Of a stretch of DNA of 20,642 nucleotides, positions 14,896 through 20,642 are shown in pieces. The stretch is from the NCBI GenBank assembly GCA_036519295.1, contig DATDLN010000222.1:1-20642 (forward strand). Reading direction: 5' to 3'. The notes under the pieces were generated by a model. The model was not told the DNA's origin, did no database searches, and saw nothing but the letters and a program-made list of their open reading frames with translations. Source of the stretch: JACVRW01 sp036519295. GTDB taxonomy: Bacteria > Actinomycetota > Thermoleophilia > Solirubrobacterales > Thermoleophilaceae. Each line of letters opens with the position of its first letter. The stretch's first letter is position 1. The position numbers and the translations under genes were made by a program.

Positions 14896-14924
14896 CCGGC
14901 GGCGCCCGTCTCGGCGCCGCCGGC
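14895..14924. terminator. GC-rich hairpin between small gene and GH3 gene
   Basis: CCGGCGGCGCC (14896-14906) pairs perfectly with GGCGCCGCCGG (14913-14923) around a 6-nt loop; one more G-C pair is available at the base. No T-run follows on either strand. It lies between the ends of two convergent transcription units (rightward argG/small gene; leftward GH30-GH3) and probably terminates or insulates both. Confidence 0.6.
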
Positions 14925-14939
14925 CCTCGCCTGTGGCGC

Positions 14940-16868
14940 CTAGCGTGGTCTCGTAGTCAGCCCGTAGCCGTACGGGTACAGCGGGTCGTAGTTCGCGTCT
15001 CCGACGTTGATCGGCTCCTGAGCGAGCGTCCGCGGCCAGGTCATCGGCAGCTTGCCGGTGTACGGTCGCCGGCCGTAGAGCGGGTCGGCCACGCCTGTGC
15101 CCTCGCTGCCCGGCAGCCAGGCCGCCACCAGCGCGTCGATCTCGTCGAGCTGCGCCGGATCGACGATCAGCGGACGGCCGGACACGATGACCACGGCGCA
15201 CTTCCGGGTCGCCGCGCAGACCTTGTCCACCGCCGCCTTGTCGGCGGCCGACAGCTGCATGTCCTTGACCGGACGCGGCACGTTGTTGTCACCGGGGTCG
15301 AACGCCCAGCGCGGGCCGAAGACGTCCCCGAAGCCCTCGGCATACGGCGTCTCGCCGACCACGACGATGCCGACCGAGTTCCGCCGGATCGGGAAGGAGG
15401 CGTCCTTGCTGTAGGTAACCCGACCCGGACGCGCGAGCCGGCGGATCCCGTCGAGGATCGTCGTGCCCGGAATCACGTTGGTCGAGCCCCCCTGCCAGGT
15501 CAGCGTCCAGCCGCCCGCCTGGTTGCCAATGTTGTCGGCGTTGGAGCCGGCCACGTAGACCCTCGCGTTCCTGCTGAGCGGCAGCGTCCGGCGTTCGTTC
15601 TTCAGCAGCACCTGCGACTCGGCCGCCGCGCGGCGGGCCACCCGATGGTGCGCCGCCGAGCCGATCTGGTCGATGTTCGTGCGGTCCGTGAAGGGATGTT
15701 CGAAGAGGCCGAGCTCGAACTTCTTCGTGAGGATGCGCCTGACGGCGTCGTCGATCCGGCTCATCGGCACGCGGCCGGCGCCCACCTCGTCGAGCAGGGT
15801 GGTGATGAAGCTCTGGTAGGCGTTCGGCTCCATCATCAGGTCGATGCCGGCGTTGACGCCGGTCCGGACCTGGGTCGCCCAGTCGCCGGGGATCTGGTGG
15901 ATCCCCTCCCAGTCGCTGATGACGAGGCCGTCGAAGCCGATCGACCGCTTCAAGACGTCCGTGATCAGCTCCTGGTTGGCGTGCATCTTGATCGGATTGC
16001 CCACGCCGTCCTCGGTCCAGTCGACGCTCGAGAACGACGGCATCACGCTGCCGACGCGGTGATCCTGGACCGCCGGGACGTACTGGCGCAGCGACGTGTT
16101 CCAGAAGTCCTCGCGGCTCGTGATCGCGATCCCCTGGTCGATCGGGTAGTCGCCGCTGCCGGTGCCGTACTGCGTATCGCCGTCGCCCGCGTAGTGCTTG
16201 GCCGTGGCGAGCACGCGATCGCGGTCGGCCAGCCGCGGACGGCGGCCCTGGAAGCCGTCGATCGCGGTCTCCATGCGGATTACGAGGCTCGGGTTCTCGC
16301 TGAAGCTCTCGTAGGTGCGGCCCCAGCGGTCGTCACGGGCGGCGCAGATGCAGGGGGCGAAGCTCCACTGCGGCCCGCTTGCCCGCGTCTCCTCCGCCGT
16401 GATGTGCTCGACCTCGCGAACGAGCGCCGGGTCGCGCGTCGCTCCCAGGCCGATGTTGTGCGGGAACACCGTCGCGCCGAGCAGGTTGCCGTGGCCGTGG
16501 ACGGAGTCGACGCCGTACAGCAGCGGGATGCCCAGGCGCGTGTCGAGCGCCGCCTGCTGGAAGCGGTCGACCATGTCCGCCCAGGCCTGGGGCGTGTTCT
16601 GGGGCGGCGTCGAGCCGCCGCCCGAGAGGATGCTGCCGAGCTTCCAGGTCGTGATCGGCGTCGCGTCGTCGAAGACCTGGTAGCGCTCGGTCTGGGTCAT
16701 CTGCCCGACCTTCTCCTCGAGCGTCATGCGCGAGAGCAGGTCGTCGACGCGTTTCTTGACCGGCAGGCTCGGGTCCGTGTACGGGGGATCCTGCGCGCCG
16801 GCCGCCGCGGCGGCCGGGCCGGCTGCCACCGCCAGGACGGCGATTGTCAACAGCGCTCGTAACCTCAT
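14940..16868 (-). CDS. Secreted glycoside hydrolase family 3 beta-glucosidase / glucan exohydrolase
   Basis: A 642-residue exported enzyme expected to remove glucose from the non-reducing end of beta-glucans. ATG 16868 gives MRLRALLTIAVLAVAAGPAA, a signal peptide with basic start and hydrophobic core, probably cut near AAAGAQ. The N-terminal GH3 barrel includes RMTLEEKVGQMTQ, GVDSVHGH, the substrate loop ATAKHYAGDGDTQYGTG and the nucleophile Asp319 in GLVISDWEG. The second domain has GETPYAEGFGD, whose glutamates (506, 511) include the likely acid/base, then SGRPLIVDP, AAWLPGSEGTGVADPLYG and INVGDANYDPLYPYGYGLTT. The layout closely resembles plant ExoI-type exohydrolases, so beta-1,3/1,4/1,6-glucan oligosaccharides are plausible substrates. 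The ribosome binding site GAGGAGG overlaps the GH30 stop (11-nt gap): an operon. Confidence 0.95.
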   Translation of the reverse strand: MRLRALLTIAVLAVAAGPAAAAAGAQDPPYTDPSLPVKKRVDDLLSRMTLEEKVGQMTQTERYQVFDDATPITTWKLGSILSGGGSTPPQNTPQAWADMVDRFQQAALDTRLGIPLLYGVDSVHGHGNLLGATVFPHNIGLGATRDPALVREVEHITAEETRASGPQWSFAPCICAARDDRWGRTYESFSENPSLVIRMETAIDGFQGRRPRLADRDRVLATAKHYAGDGDTQYGTGSGDYPIDQGIAITSREDFWNTSLRQYVPAVQDHRVGSVMPSFSSVDWTEDGVGNPIKMHANQELITDVLKRSIGFDGLVISDWEGIHQIPGDWATQVRTGVNAGIDLMMEPNAYQSFITTLLDEVGAGRVPMSRIDDAVRRILTKKFELGLFEHPFTDRTNIDQIGSAAHHRVARRAAAESQVLLKNERRTLPLSRNARVYVAGSNADNIGNQAGGWTLTWQGGSTNVIPGTTILDGIRRLARPGRVTYSKDASFPIRRNSVGIVVVGETPYAEGFGDVFGPRWAFDPGDNNVPRPVKDMQLSAADKAAVDKVCAATRKCAVVIVSGRPLIVDPAQLDEIDALVAAWLPGSEGTGVADPLYGRRPYTGKLPMTWPRTLAQEPINVGDANYDPLYPYGYGLTTRPR

Positions 16869-16874
16869 GGGTGT

Positions 16875-16881
16875 CCTCCTC
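16875..16881 (-). promoter_or_regulatory. Strong ribosome binding site of the GH3 gene overlapping the GH30 stop
   Basis: On the minus strand GAGGAGG lies 6 nt before the GH3 ATG and shares bases with the GH30 TGA, so ribosomes finishing GH30 are placed to restart on GH3. This decides the ATG at 16868 over the longer upstream frame, whose extra residues would precede the signal peptide. Confidence 0.7.
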
Positions 16882-18799
16882 AGCGGTAGACCCGTATGTC
16901 GGCGACCGACCACCACTGCGGCGCGGTCGCGGTCTGGGCGACGCGAAGGAAGCGTGCTTCGGTCGCCTGGATGTCGATGGTGGTCAGCTGGCCCGTGCCG
17001 GCACCCGTAGCGAGCGGCGCATCGCTCCAGTGCACTCCGTCGACGCTGGCGAAGAGCGCGTAGCCGCGAGGGTACTCACCTACGTCGACGCCCGTGTCGA
17101 AAACGACGCGGCGGATCGTTTGGGCACGACCCAGGTCGACCTGCAGGTACTGCCCGGGCTGCTGAGCCGTGCCGGTCGTCCAGCGCGTGGTGGCGTCGTC
17201 GTCGACCGCGTTCGCGGCGTCGGCGAGGGGCGATGCGGTGGCGCTCATCCGCTCGGCGTCCAGCAGCATGCGGCCGTCGTCGAGTGCCGCCGACGCCGGC
17301 CAGGTGAAGCTCGCCAACGCGCCGCCCGGCAACGTGTAGTCGAACGACCGGCCGCCCTGCGCGACGGCGAAGGTCCGCGGGTCGTCGTTCTCGTTGTGCA
17401 CGACGAGCGCGGTCGAGCCGTCCCGGTTGCGGAACGCCACGTCCATGACCTGGCCGTTCCAGCCGGTCGTCCCGAATGAGGTGCTGGCGCTCCGCTGCGC
17501 CCCCGGGCGTACGAAGCGGGCCAGATGGCCGAGCGTGAAGTACTCGGCGTTCTCCGTCACCGTCTGGCCGGGCCCGACCGTCACGACGCCGGTGCAGGTA
17601 TCGCAGCCACCCCGATGCGGGCCCCCGGAGGGGTCGAGCGCGAGGTTCCAGTTCACCACGGTCTTGCCCCAGTTCCGCGTCACGCCGACGACGAGATTGC
17701 GCGCGTGCCACTTGAGGGTGTCGGAGAAGACCTGCGCCGGCGGGTCGCTCGGCCCGTGCGAGCCCGAGCATTCGGTGAACCAGATGCCCTTGTCGGGGAA
17801 AGCGCGGTGGAGCGCCATCTGGCGGCTCGGATCGCCGCTGTAGCAGTGGAATGCGGTGCCGGCGAGCCAGCGACCGGCCGGGCTCGAGAGCAGCTTGGAC
17901 GGGTACTCGGTCTCGGGATCCTCGCCGGGCGGCGTCGAGGCGATGTCGTCGGGGTGCGTCTCCCAGTTGTGGTCGTAGCCGATGATCTTCGTCCGCAGCC
18001 CGGCCGCCCGGAAGGCTTGTCCGACCTCCGCGATCAGCTTGGCCGCCTGGGCCACCGGCAGGTCCATGCCGGGATACCCGTTCGGCCTGCGGTTCTGCGG
18101 CTCGTTCTGCACCGTGACGGCGTTGATCGGCACGCCAGCGCGCGCATAGCCCGTGACGAACTTGACGAAGTAGCGGGCGTAGGCGCGGTAGATACGGGGG
18201 TCGTCGATCAGCCGCCCGCCGATCAGCGACCCGTTCGTCTTCATCCAGGCCGGCGGGCTCCACGGCGTCCCCATCACCTTCAGGCGCGGATTCAGCTCCA
18301 GCGCCTGGCGCAAGAGCGGCAGGATCTGTGCCCGGTCGTGCGCGATCGAGAAGCGTCTCATCCGGTAGTCCGTCCGGCCCGGCGGCAGGTCGTCGTACGT
18401 GTAGAAGTCACCCGCCACGAAGTCGGACGCGCCCATCGGCTGGCGGAGGAACGAGAGGCCGCCGTCCGTCGGGCTGAACAGGCGCCTCATCGTCGCGTCG
18501 CGCGTGCTGCGGTCAAGCCGGTACAGGACGTGGGCCGACGAGTCCGTGATCGAGGCGCCGAAGCCGTCCATCGTCTGATAGGAGCGGCTCGGATCGACGC
18601 TGATGGTGAGCTGCTCGGACCCGCCGGGCCGGAATTCGACCGGGCCGCGGTCGCTCAGCTTCATCGCGCCGTCGGGCGTCGTCACCCATACGTGCGCGGC
18701 GGGTTCGGCGGCGAACGCCGACGCCGCCACGATGAGCGAGGCGACGAGGGCGGCCAGACTCATTTTGGCCAGTACAACGACGCGTCCGTACGTCGTCAT
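16880..18799 (-). CDS. Secreted GH30 glycosidase with C-terminal F5/8C (CBM32-like) domain
   Basis: A 639-residue exported retaining glycosidase of family GH30 (glucosylceramidase, beta-1,6-glucanase and related activities). N-terminal signal peptide: MTTYGRVVVLAKMSLAALVA through AASAFAAEPA; an internal ATG (18763) would give a signal peptide 12 residues shorter. Core motifs: MDGFGASITDSSAHVL, LSFLRQPMGASDF, YTYDD, FSIAHDRAQILPLLRQALEL, GTPWSPPAWMKTNGSL, acid/base Glu233 in TVQNEPQ, and nucleophile Glu343 in IWFTECSGS. After the beta-sandwich (ENAEYFTLGHLARFVRPG onward) residues about 520-639 form a discoidin-like domain (DDDATTRWTTG, LQVDLGRAQTIRRVVFDTG, ARFLRV), a probable sugar-binding module. 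First gene of a leftward operon with GH3. It is divergent from the second small membrane protein gene, 57 bp away. Exact substrate not assignable. Confidence 0.94.
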   Translation of the reverse strand: MTTYGRVVVLAKMSLAALVASLIVAASAFAAEPAAHVWVTTPDGAMKLSDRGPVEFRPGGSEQLTISVDPSRSYQTMDGFGASITDSSAHVLYRLDRSTRDATMRRLFSPTDGGLSFLRQPMGASDFVAGDFYTYDDLPPGRTDYRMRRFSIAHDRAQILPLLRQALELNPRLKVMGTPWSPPAWMKTNGSLIGGRLIDDPRIYRAYARYFVKFVTGYARAGVPINAVTVQNEPQNRRPNGYPGMDLPVAQAAKLIAEVGQAFRAAGLRTKIIGYDHNWETHPDDIASTPPGEDPETEYPSKLLSSPAGRWLAGTAFHCYSGDPSRQMALHRAFPDKGIWFTECSGSHGPSDPPAQVFSDTLKWHARNLVVGVTRNWGKTVVNWNLALDPSGGPHRGGCDTCTGVVTVGPGQTVTENAEYFTLGHLARFVRPGAQRSASTSFGTTGWNGQVMDVAFRNRDGSTALVVHNENDDPRTFAVAQGGRSFDYTLPGGALASFTWPASAALDDGRMLLDAERMSATASPLADAANAVDDDATTRWTTGTAQQPGQYLQVDLGRAQTIRRVVFDTGVDVGEYPRGYALFASVDGVHWSDAPLATGAGTGQLTTIDIQATEARFLRVAQTATAPQWWSVADIRVYR

Positions 18800-18856
18800 G
18801 TGCTTTCTGGGACTACCCGGGGCTTACAACACGCCAAACCGGGGAACGAGGAGCAC
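18800..18856. promoter_or_regulatory. Short divergent region between GH30 and small membrane protein copy 2
   Basis: These 57 bp must hold the GH30 promoter and any promoter of the rightward small gene. Rightward, TACAAC (18825-18830) could be a -10 box with GAGGAG (18848-18853) as ribosome binding site. Leftward, TAGTCC about 10 nt before the GH30 ATG is a weak candidate. No clear palindromic operator is seen. Part of the region is the argG-like remnant. Confidence 0.35.
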
Positions 18857-19027
18857 ATGAGCAGGAAGGCGTACACCATCCTCGGCTGGCTCACGTGGCA
18901 GGTCGCCACGCGGGTGGCCAAACGCAAGATGACGCAGAACAAGGTCAAGCTCGGCGCGGCCGCGACCGTGCTGCTCGTGCTTGTGGGCGGCCTCGCGGCC
19001 GCCAAGGCGTCGGGCGGCGAGGAGTAG
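18825..19027 (+). repeat. Direct repeat copy 2: argG-tail remnant plus small membrane protein gene
   Basis: Bases 18825-18860 read YNTPNRGTRST-stop in the frame matching the argG tail YNMRNRKRGGK-stop: same 12-codon length, same TACAAC start, same ATGA overlap with the following small gene, but no argG upstream of it. The substitutions and compensating small indels in the middle of the remnant look like decay of sequence no longer coding for argG. Beyond TACAAC going upstream the similarity to argG fades at once. Confidence 0.65.
18857..19027 (+). CDS. Small basic single-pass membrane protein (56 aa), copy 2
   Basis: Paralogue of the gene at 14716: 38 identical residues of 56 by eye. Shared pattern: M-x-RK-x-YT-x-LGW-x-x-WQ at the N-terminus, RVAKRKM-x-QNK-x-K basic block (19-31), LGAAATVL start of a hydrophobic Ala/Gly/Leu segment (32-50) and AAKA before a short acidic tail (GGEE). 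Ribosome binding site GAGGAG lies 3 nt before the ATG, the same close spacing as in copy 1. It is no longer behind argG; it now faces away from the GH30 gene and precedes the FAD oxidoreductase by 81 nt. Differences are largely third-position or conservative, which indicates both copies are under protein-level selection. Function unknown. Confidence 0.83.
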   Translation: MSRKAYTILGWLTWQVATRVAKRKMTQNKVKLGAAATVLLVLVGGLAAAKASGGEE

Positions 19028-19061
19028 CCGAGATCCACTCGACTCGGCGGGCGTGGGCCGT

Positions 19062-19067
19062 TAGGCT
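19062..19067 (+). promoter_or_regulatory. -10 box (TAGGCT) of the FAD oxidoreductase gene
   Basis: TAGGCT fits TAnnnT and lies 41 nt before the ATG at 19109, giving a leader of about 35 nt that contains a ribosome binding site, AGAAGG (19095-19100), 8 nt from the ATG. This contrasts with the leaderless starts of the translation genes. No convincing -35 hexamer is seen. Confidence 0.4.
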
Positions 19068-19108
19068 CCGTCAGCCCCTCACTCCCAATTCGAAAGAAGG
19101 TTCCTCCA

Positions 19109-20512
19109 ATGAGCACTGGCCCGCTCAGCGAGACGGCCGTCGCAGAGCTGAACGACGGCTTCCAGGGACGCGTGATCCAGCCCCAGGACGAGGGCTACGA
19201 CGAGGCAAGGACGCTCTTCAACGCGATGATCGACAAGCGGCCCGCGGTGATCGCGCAGTGCGCGAGCGTGAACGACGTGGCGGCCGCGGTCCGGTTCGGG
19301 CGGGACACGGAACTGCCGACCGCGGTGCGAGCCGGGGGACACTCCGTAGCGGGCATGTCCACGGTCGACGACGGCCTGGTGGTCGACGTGCGGAACATGA
19401 AGGCGATTGAGGTAAATCCAGCCGAGCGAACGGTCCGCTGCGGGGCGGGCCTGACCTGGGGCGAGTTCGACGCCGCCACGCAGGAGCACGGACTCGCCAC
19501 CACCGGCGGCCGCATCTCCACGACCGGTGTGGCGGGCTTCACGCTCGGCGGCGGCTCCGGCTGGCTCGAGCGCAAGTACGGGCTGACCTGCGACAGCCTG
19601 ATCGCGGTCGAGCTGGTGACCGCGGCCGGCGATCTCGTGCGCGCGAGCGACGACGAGAACCCGGACCTTTTCTGGGCGCTGCACGGCGGCGGCGGCAACT
19701 TCGGCGTAGCCACGGCGTTCGAGCTCCGGCTGAATCCGGTCGGCCCCACCGTGATGGCGGGTCTGATGCTGTGGCCGGGCGAGCGGGGCCGCGAGGTCGC
19801 CGAGGCGATGCGCGAGGTGCTGGATCCGGGGCCCGACGAACTCGCGATGGCCGTGGTCTACCTGACCGGGCCCCCCGAGGAGTTCGTGCCGCCCGAGCTG
19901 CGGGGACAGCTGTGCTGCGGAGCGGCCGTGTTCTGGGCAGGAGAGAATCCCGAGGAGGGCGAGCCCTACGCCGCGCGCTTCCGCGAGCTCGAGCCCGCTG
20001 TGGACCTCGTCGGCCCTATGCCATACGTGGAGTTCCAGCGCATGATCGACGATCCGCCCGGTCTGCGTAACTACTGGACCGCCGACTATCTCGACGAGCT
20101 GAGCGACGACGCGATCAACGTTTTCGCGTCGCACTCCGAGCGGATGCCGGTCCCATCGGCGTGCCAGTCGATCATCTTCCCGTGGGGTGGGCAGGTCGCC
20201 CGAAACGGAGCCGGCGACACGCCGATGTCGCGGCGAGACGTGCCGTGGGTCTCCCATCCGTTCGCGCTCTGGGAGAGCGCGGATGGGGACGAGCGGCACC
20301 TCTCCTGGGCCCGCGGGATCTCGGCGGACCTGAAGCGCTTCTCCAACGGCGGCGTCTACCTCAACTTCATCGGCAACGAGGGACAGGACCGGGTCCGGGC
20401 CGCGTTCGGCGAGAGCTACGAGCGGCTGGCGCAGATCAAGGCGGAGTACGACCCCGACAACTTCTTCCGCTTCAACCAGAACATCAAGCCGGCGCTGGCG
20501 GGCGTGGCCTAA
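19109..20512 (+). CDS. FAD-linked oxidoreductase, berberine-bridge/PCMH type
   Basis: A 467-residue flavoenzyme with a PCMH FAD-binding domain followed by a substrate domain and a C-terminal BBE motif. His78 in RAGGHSVAGM is the expected 8-alpha histidyl FAD attachment. The second attachment point found in bicovalent relatives (a cysteine around residue 136) is isoleucine in GGRISTTGVAG, so flavin should be held by one bond. FTLGGGSGWLERKYGLTCDS and LFWALHGGGGNFGVATAFE are FAD-domain signatures; YLNFIGNEG and DPDNFFRFNQNIKP form the BBE end. Relatives oxidise sugars, alkaloids or polyketides; the substrate here is unknown. There is no export signal. The last 4 nt overlap the stop of a convergent gene. 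Confidence 0.93.
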   Translation: MSTGPLSETAVAELNDGFQGRVIQPQDEGYDEARTLFNAMIDKRPAVIAQCASVNDVAAAVRFGRDTELPTAVRAGGHSVAGMSTVDDGLVVDVRNMKAIEVNPAERTVRCGAGLTWGEFDAATQEHGLATTGGRISTTGVAGFTLGGGSGWLERKYGLTCDSLIAVELVTAAGDLVRASDDENPDLFWALHGGGGNFGVATAFELRLNPVGPTVMAGLMLWPGERGREVAEAMREVLDPGPDELAMAVVYLTGPPEEFVPPELRGQLCCGAAVFWAGENPEEGEPYAARFRELEPAVDLVGPMPYVEFQRMIDDPPGLRNYWTADYLDELSDDAINVFASHSERMPVPSACQSIIFPWGGQVARNGAGDTPMSRRDVPWVSHPFALWESADGDERHLSWARGISADLKRFSNGGVYLNFIGNEGQDRVRAAFGESYERLAQIKAEYDPDNFFRFNQNIKPALAGVA

Positions 20513-20642
20513 GGCGCCGGCGCGCCCCCGTCGGTGCGTCTGGCCAGGCGGTAGAGGGTCGGCTCGGCCCGGCGGACCGGCGGGGGCATGTCCTCGGTCA
20601 CGACCGACTGGGCGTGCTGGAGGTCCCAGCCGTTGCCCAGCA
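20509..20642 (-). CDS. C-terminal fragment of an unidentified convergent gene
   Basis: Read leftward from the window edge there is an open frame of 43 full codons, ending AEPTLYRLARRTDGGAPAP and TAG at 20511-20509. The stop overlaps the FAD gene stop (TAA 20510-20512) tail-to-tail. GC-rich codon third positions and the neat convergent fit suggest a real gene. The visible part contains LGNGWDLQHAQSVVTEDMPP, which I do not recognise; a membrane glycosyltransferase tail is only a vague thought. No function is assigned. Confidence 0.5.
   Translation of the reverse strand, partial: LGNGWDLQHAQSVVTEDMPPPVRRAEPTLYRLARRTDGGAPAP

Noticed and set aside
14896..18856. Glycosidase region as a mobile element
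   Set aside because: There is no transposase, integrase, tRNA attachment site or short terminal inverted repeat, and base composition looks like the surroundings. The flanking repeats are gene duplicates, not element ends.
17525..19027. Long plus-strand frame overlapping GH30 and ending in the small gene
   Set aside because: The part antisense to GH30 is a shadow; only the last 56 codons from ATG 18857, with ribosome binding site and a paralogue, are credible.
19490..19560. Bicovalent flavin attachment in the FAD oxidoreductase
   Set aside because: The cysteine expected in the GGxxC-type segment is replaced by isoleucine (GGRISTTGVAG), so only the histidyl bond is supported.
1..20642. CRISPR arrays, tRNA or rRNA genes, replication origin
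   Set aside because: No regularly spaced repeats, cloverleaf-like segments, rRNA signatures or clustered DnaA-box-like sequences were seen.

Overview
The window is chromosomal DNA of a high-GC actinobacterium. The gene order thrS - infC - rpmI - rplT - trmH-like - pheS - pheT - argC - argJ - argB - argD - argG resembles the order known from Actinobacteria. Very high GC, many GTG starts, start codons lying 6-9 nt after TAnnnT-type -10 boxes (leaderless mRNAs), and an MmyB-type regulator divergent from a short-chain dehydrogenase all fit. A deep-branching lineage such as Thermoleophilia/Solirubrobacterales is my best guess, by inference only.

Layout. (1) 1-1052: the first 71 bases of a leftward SDR oxidoreductase, then a rightward MmyB-like helix-turn-helix regulator whose frame is broken twice by single-base losses. 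(2) 1319-8784: the translation block: threonyl-tRNA synthetase, IF-3, ribosomal proteins L35 and L20, an RNA 2'-O-methyltransferase and both phenylalanyl-tRNA synthetase subunits. Most junctions overlap by 4-8 nt. A 12-codon upstream ORF precedes infC, and two mutually exclusive hairpins lie between rplT and the methyltransferase. (3) 8777-14719: arginine biosynthesis, argC-argJ-argB-argD in overlapping frames, a strong hairpin, a gamma-glutamylcyclotransferase-like gene and argG. argF and argR, usual between argD and argG, and argH, usual after argG, are absent. (4) 14716-19027: a 59-codon membrane protein gene coupled to argG, a leftward two-gene operon for secreted glycoside hydrolases (GH30 plus F5/8C domain, then an ExoI-like GH3), and a second copy of the small membrane protein gene. 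(5) 19109-20642: a FAD-linked oxidoreductase of the berberine-bridge/PCMH type and the C-terminus of an unidentified convergent gene.

The most unusual structure is in (4). The two small membrane proteins are paralogues (38 of 56 aligned residues identical, by eye) and bracket the glycosidase operon as direct repeats. The second copy is preceded by 12 codons that look like a decayed copy of the 3' end of argG, with the same ATGA stop/start overlap. This suggests that an argG-tail/small-gene unit was duplicated and that the glycosidase operon now lies between the copies, where argH might be expected. The GH30/GH3 pair looks like an extracellular beta-glucan or glucosylceramide degrading module. 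The small membrane protein family is not one I can name.
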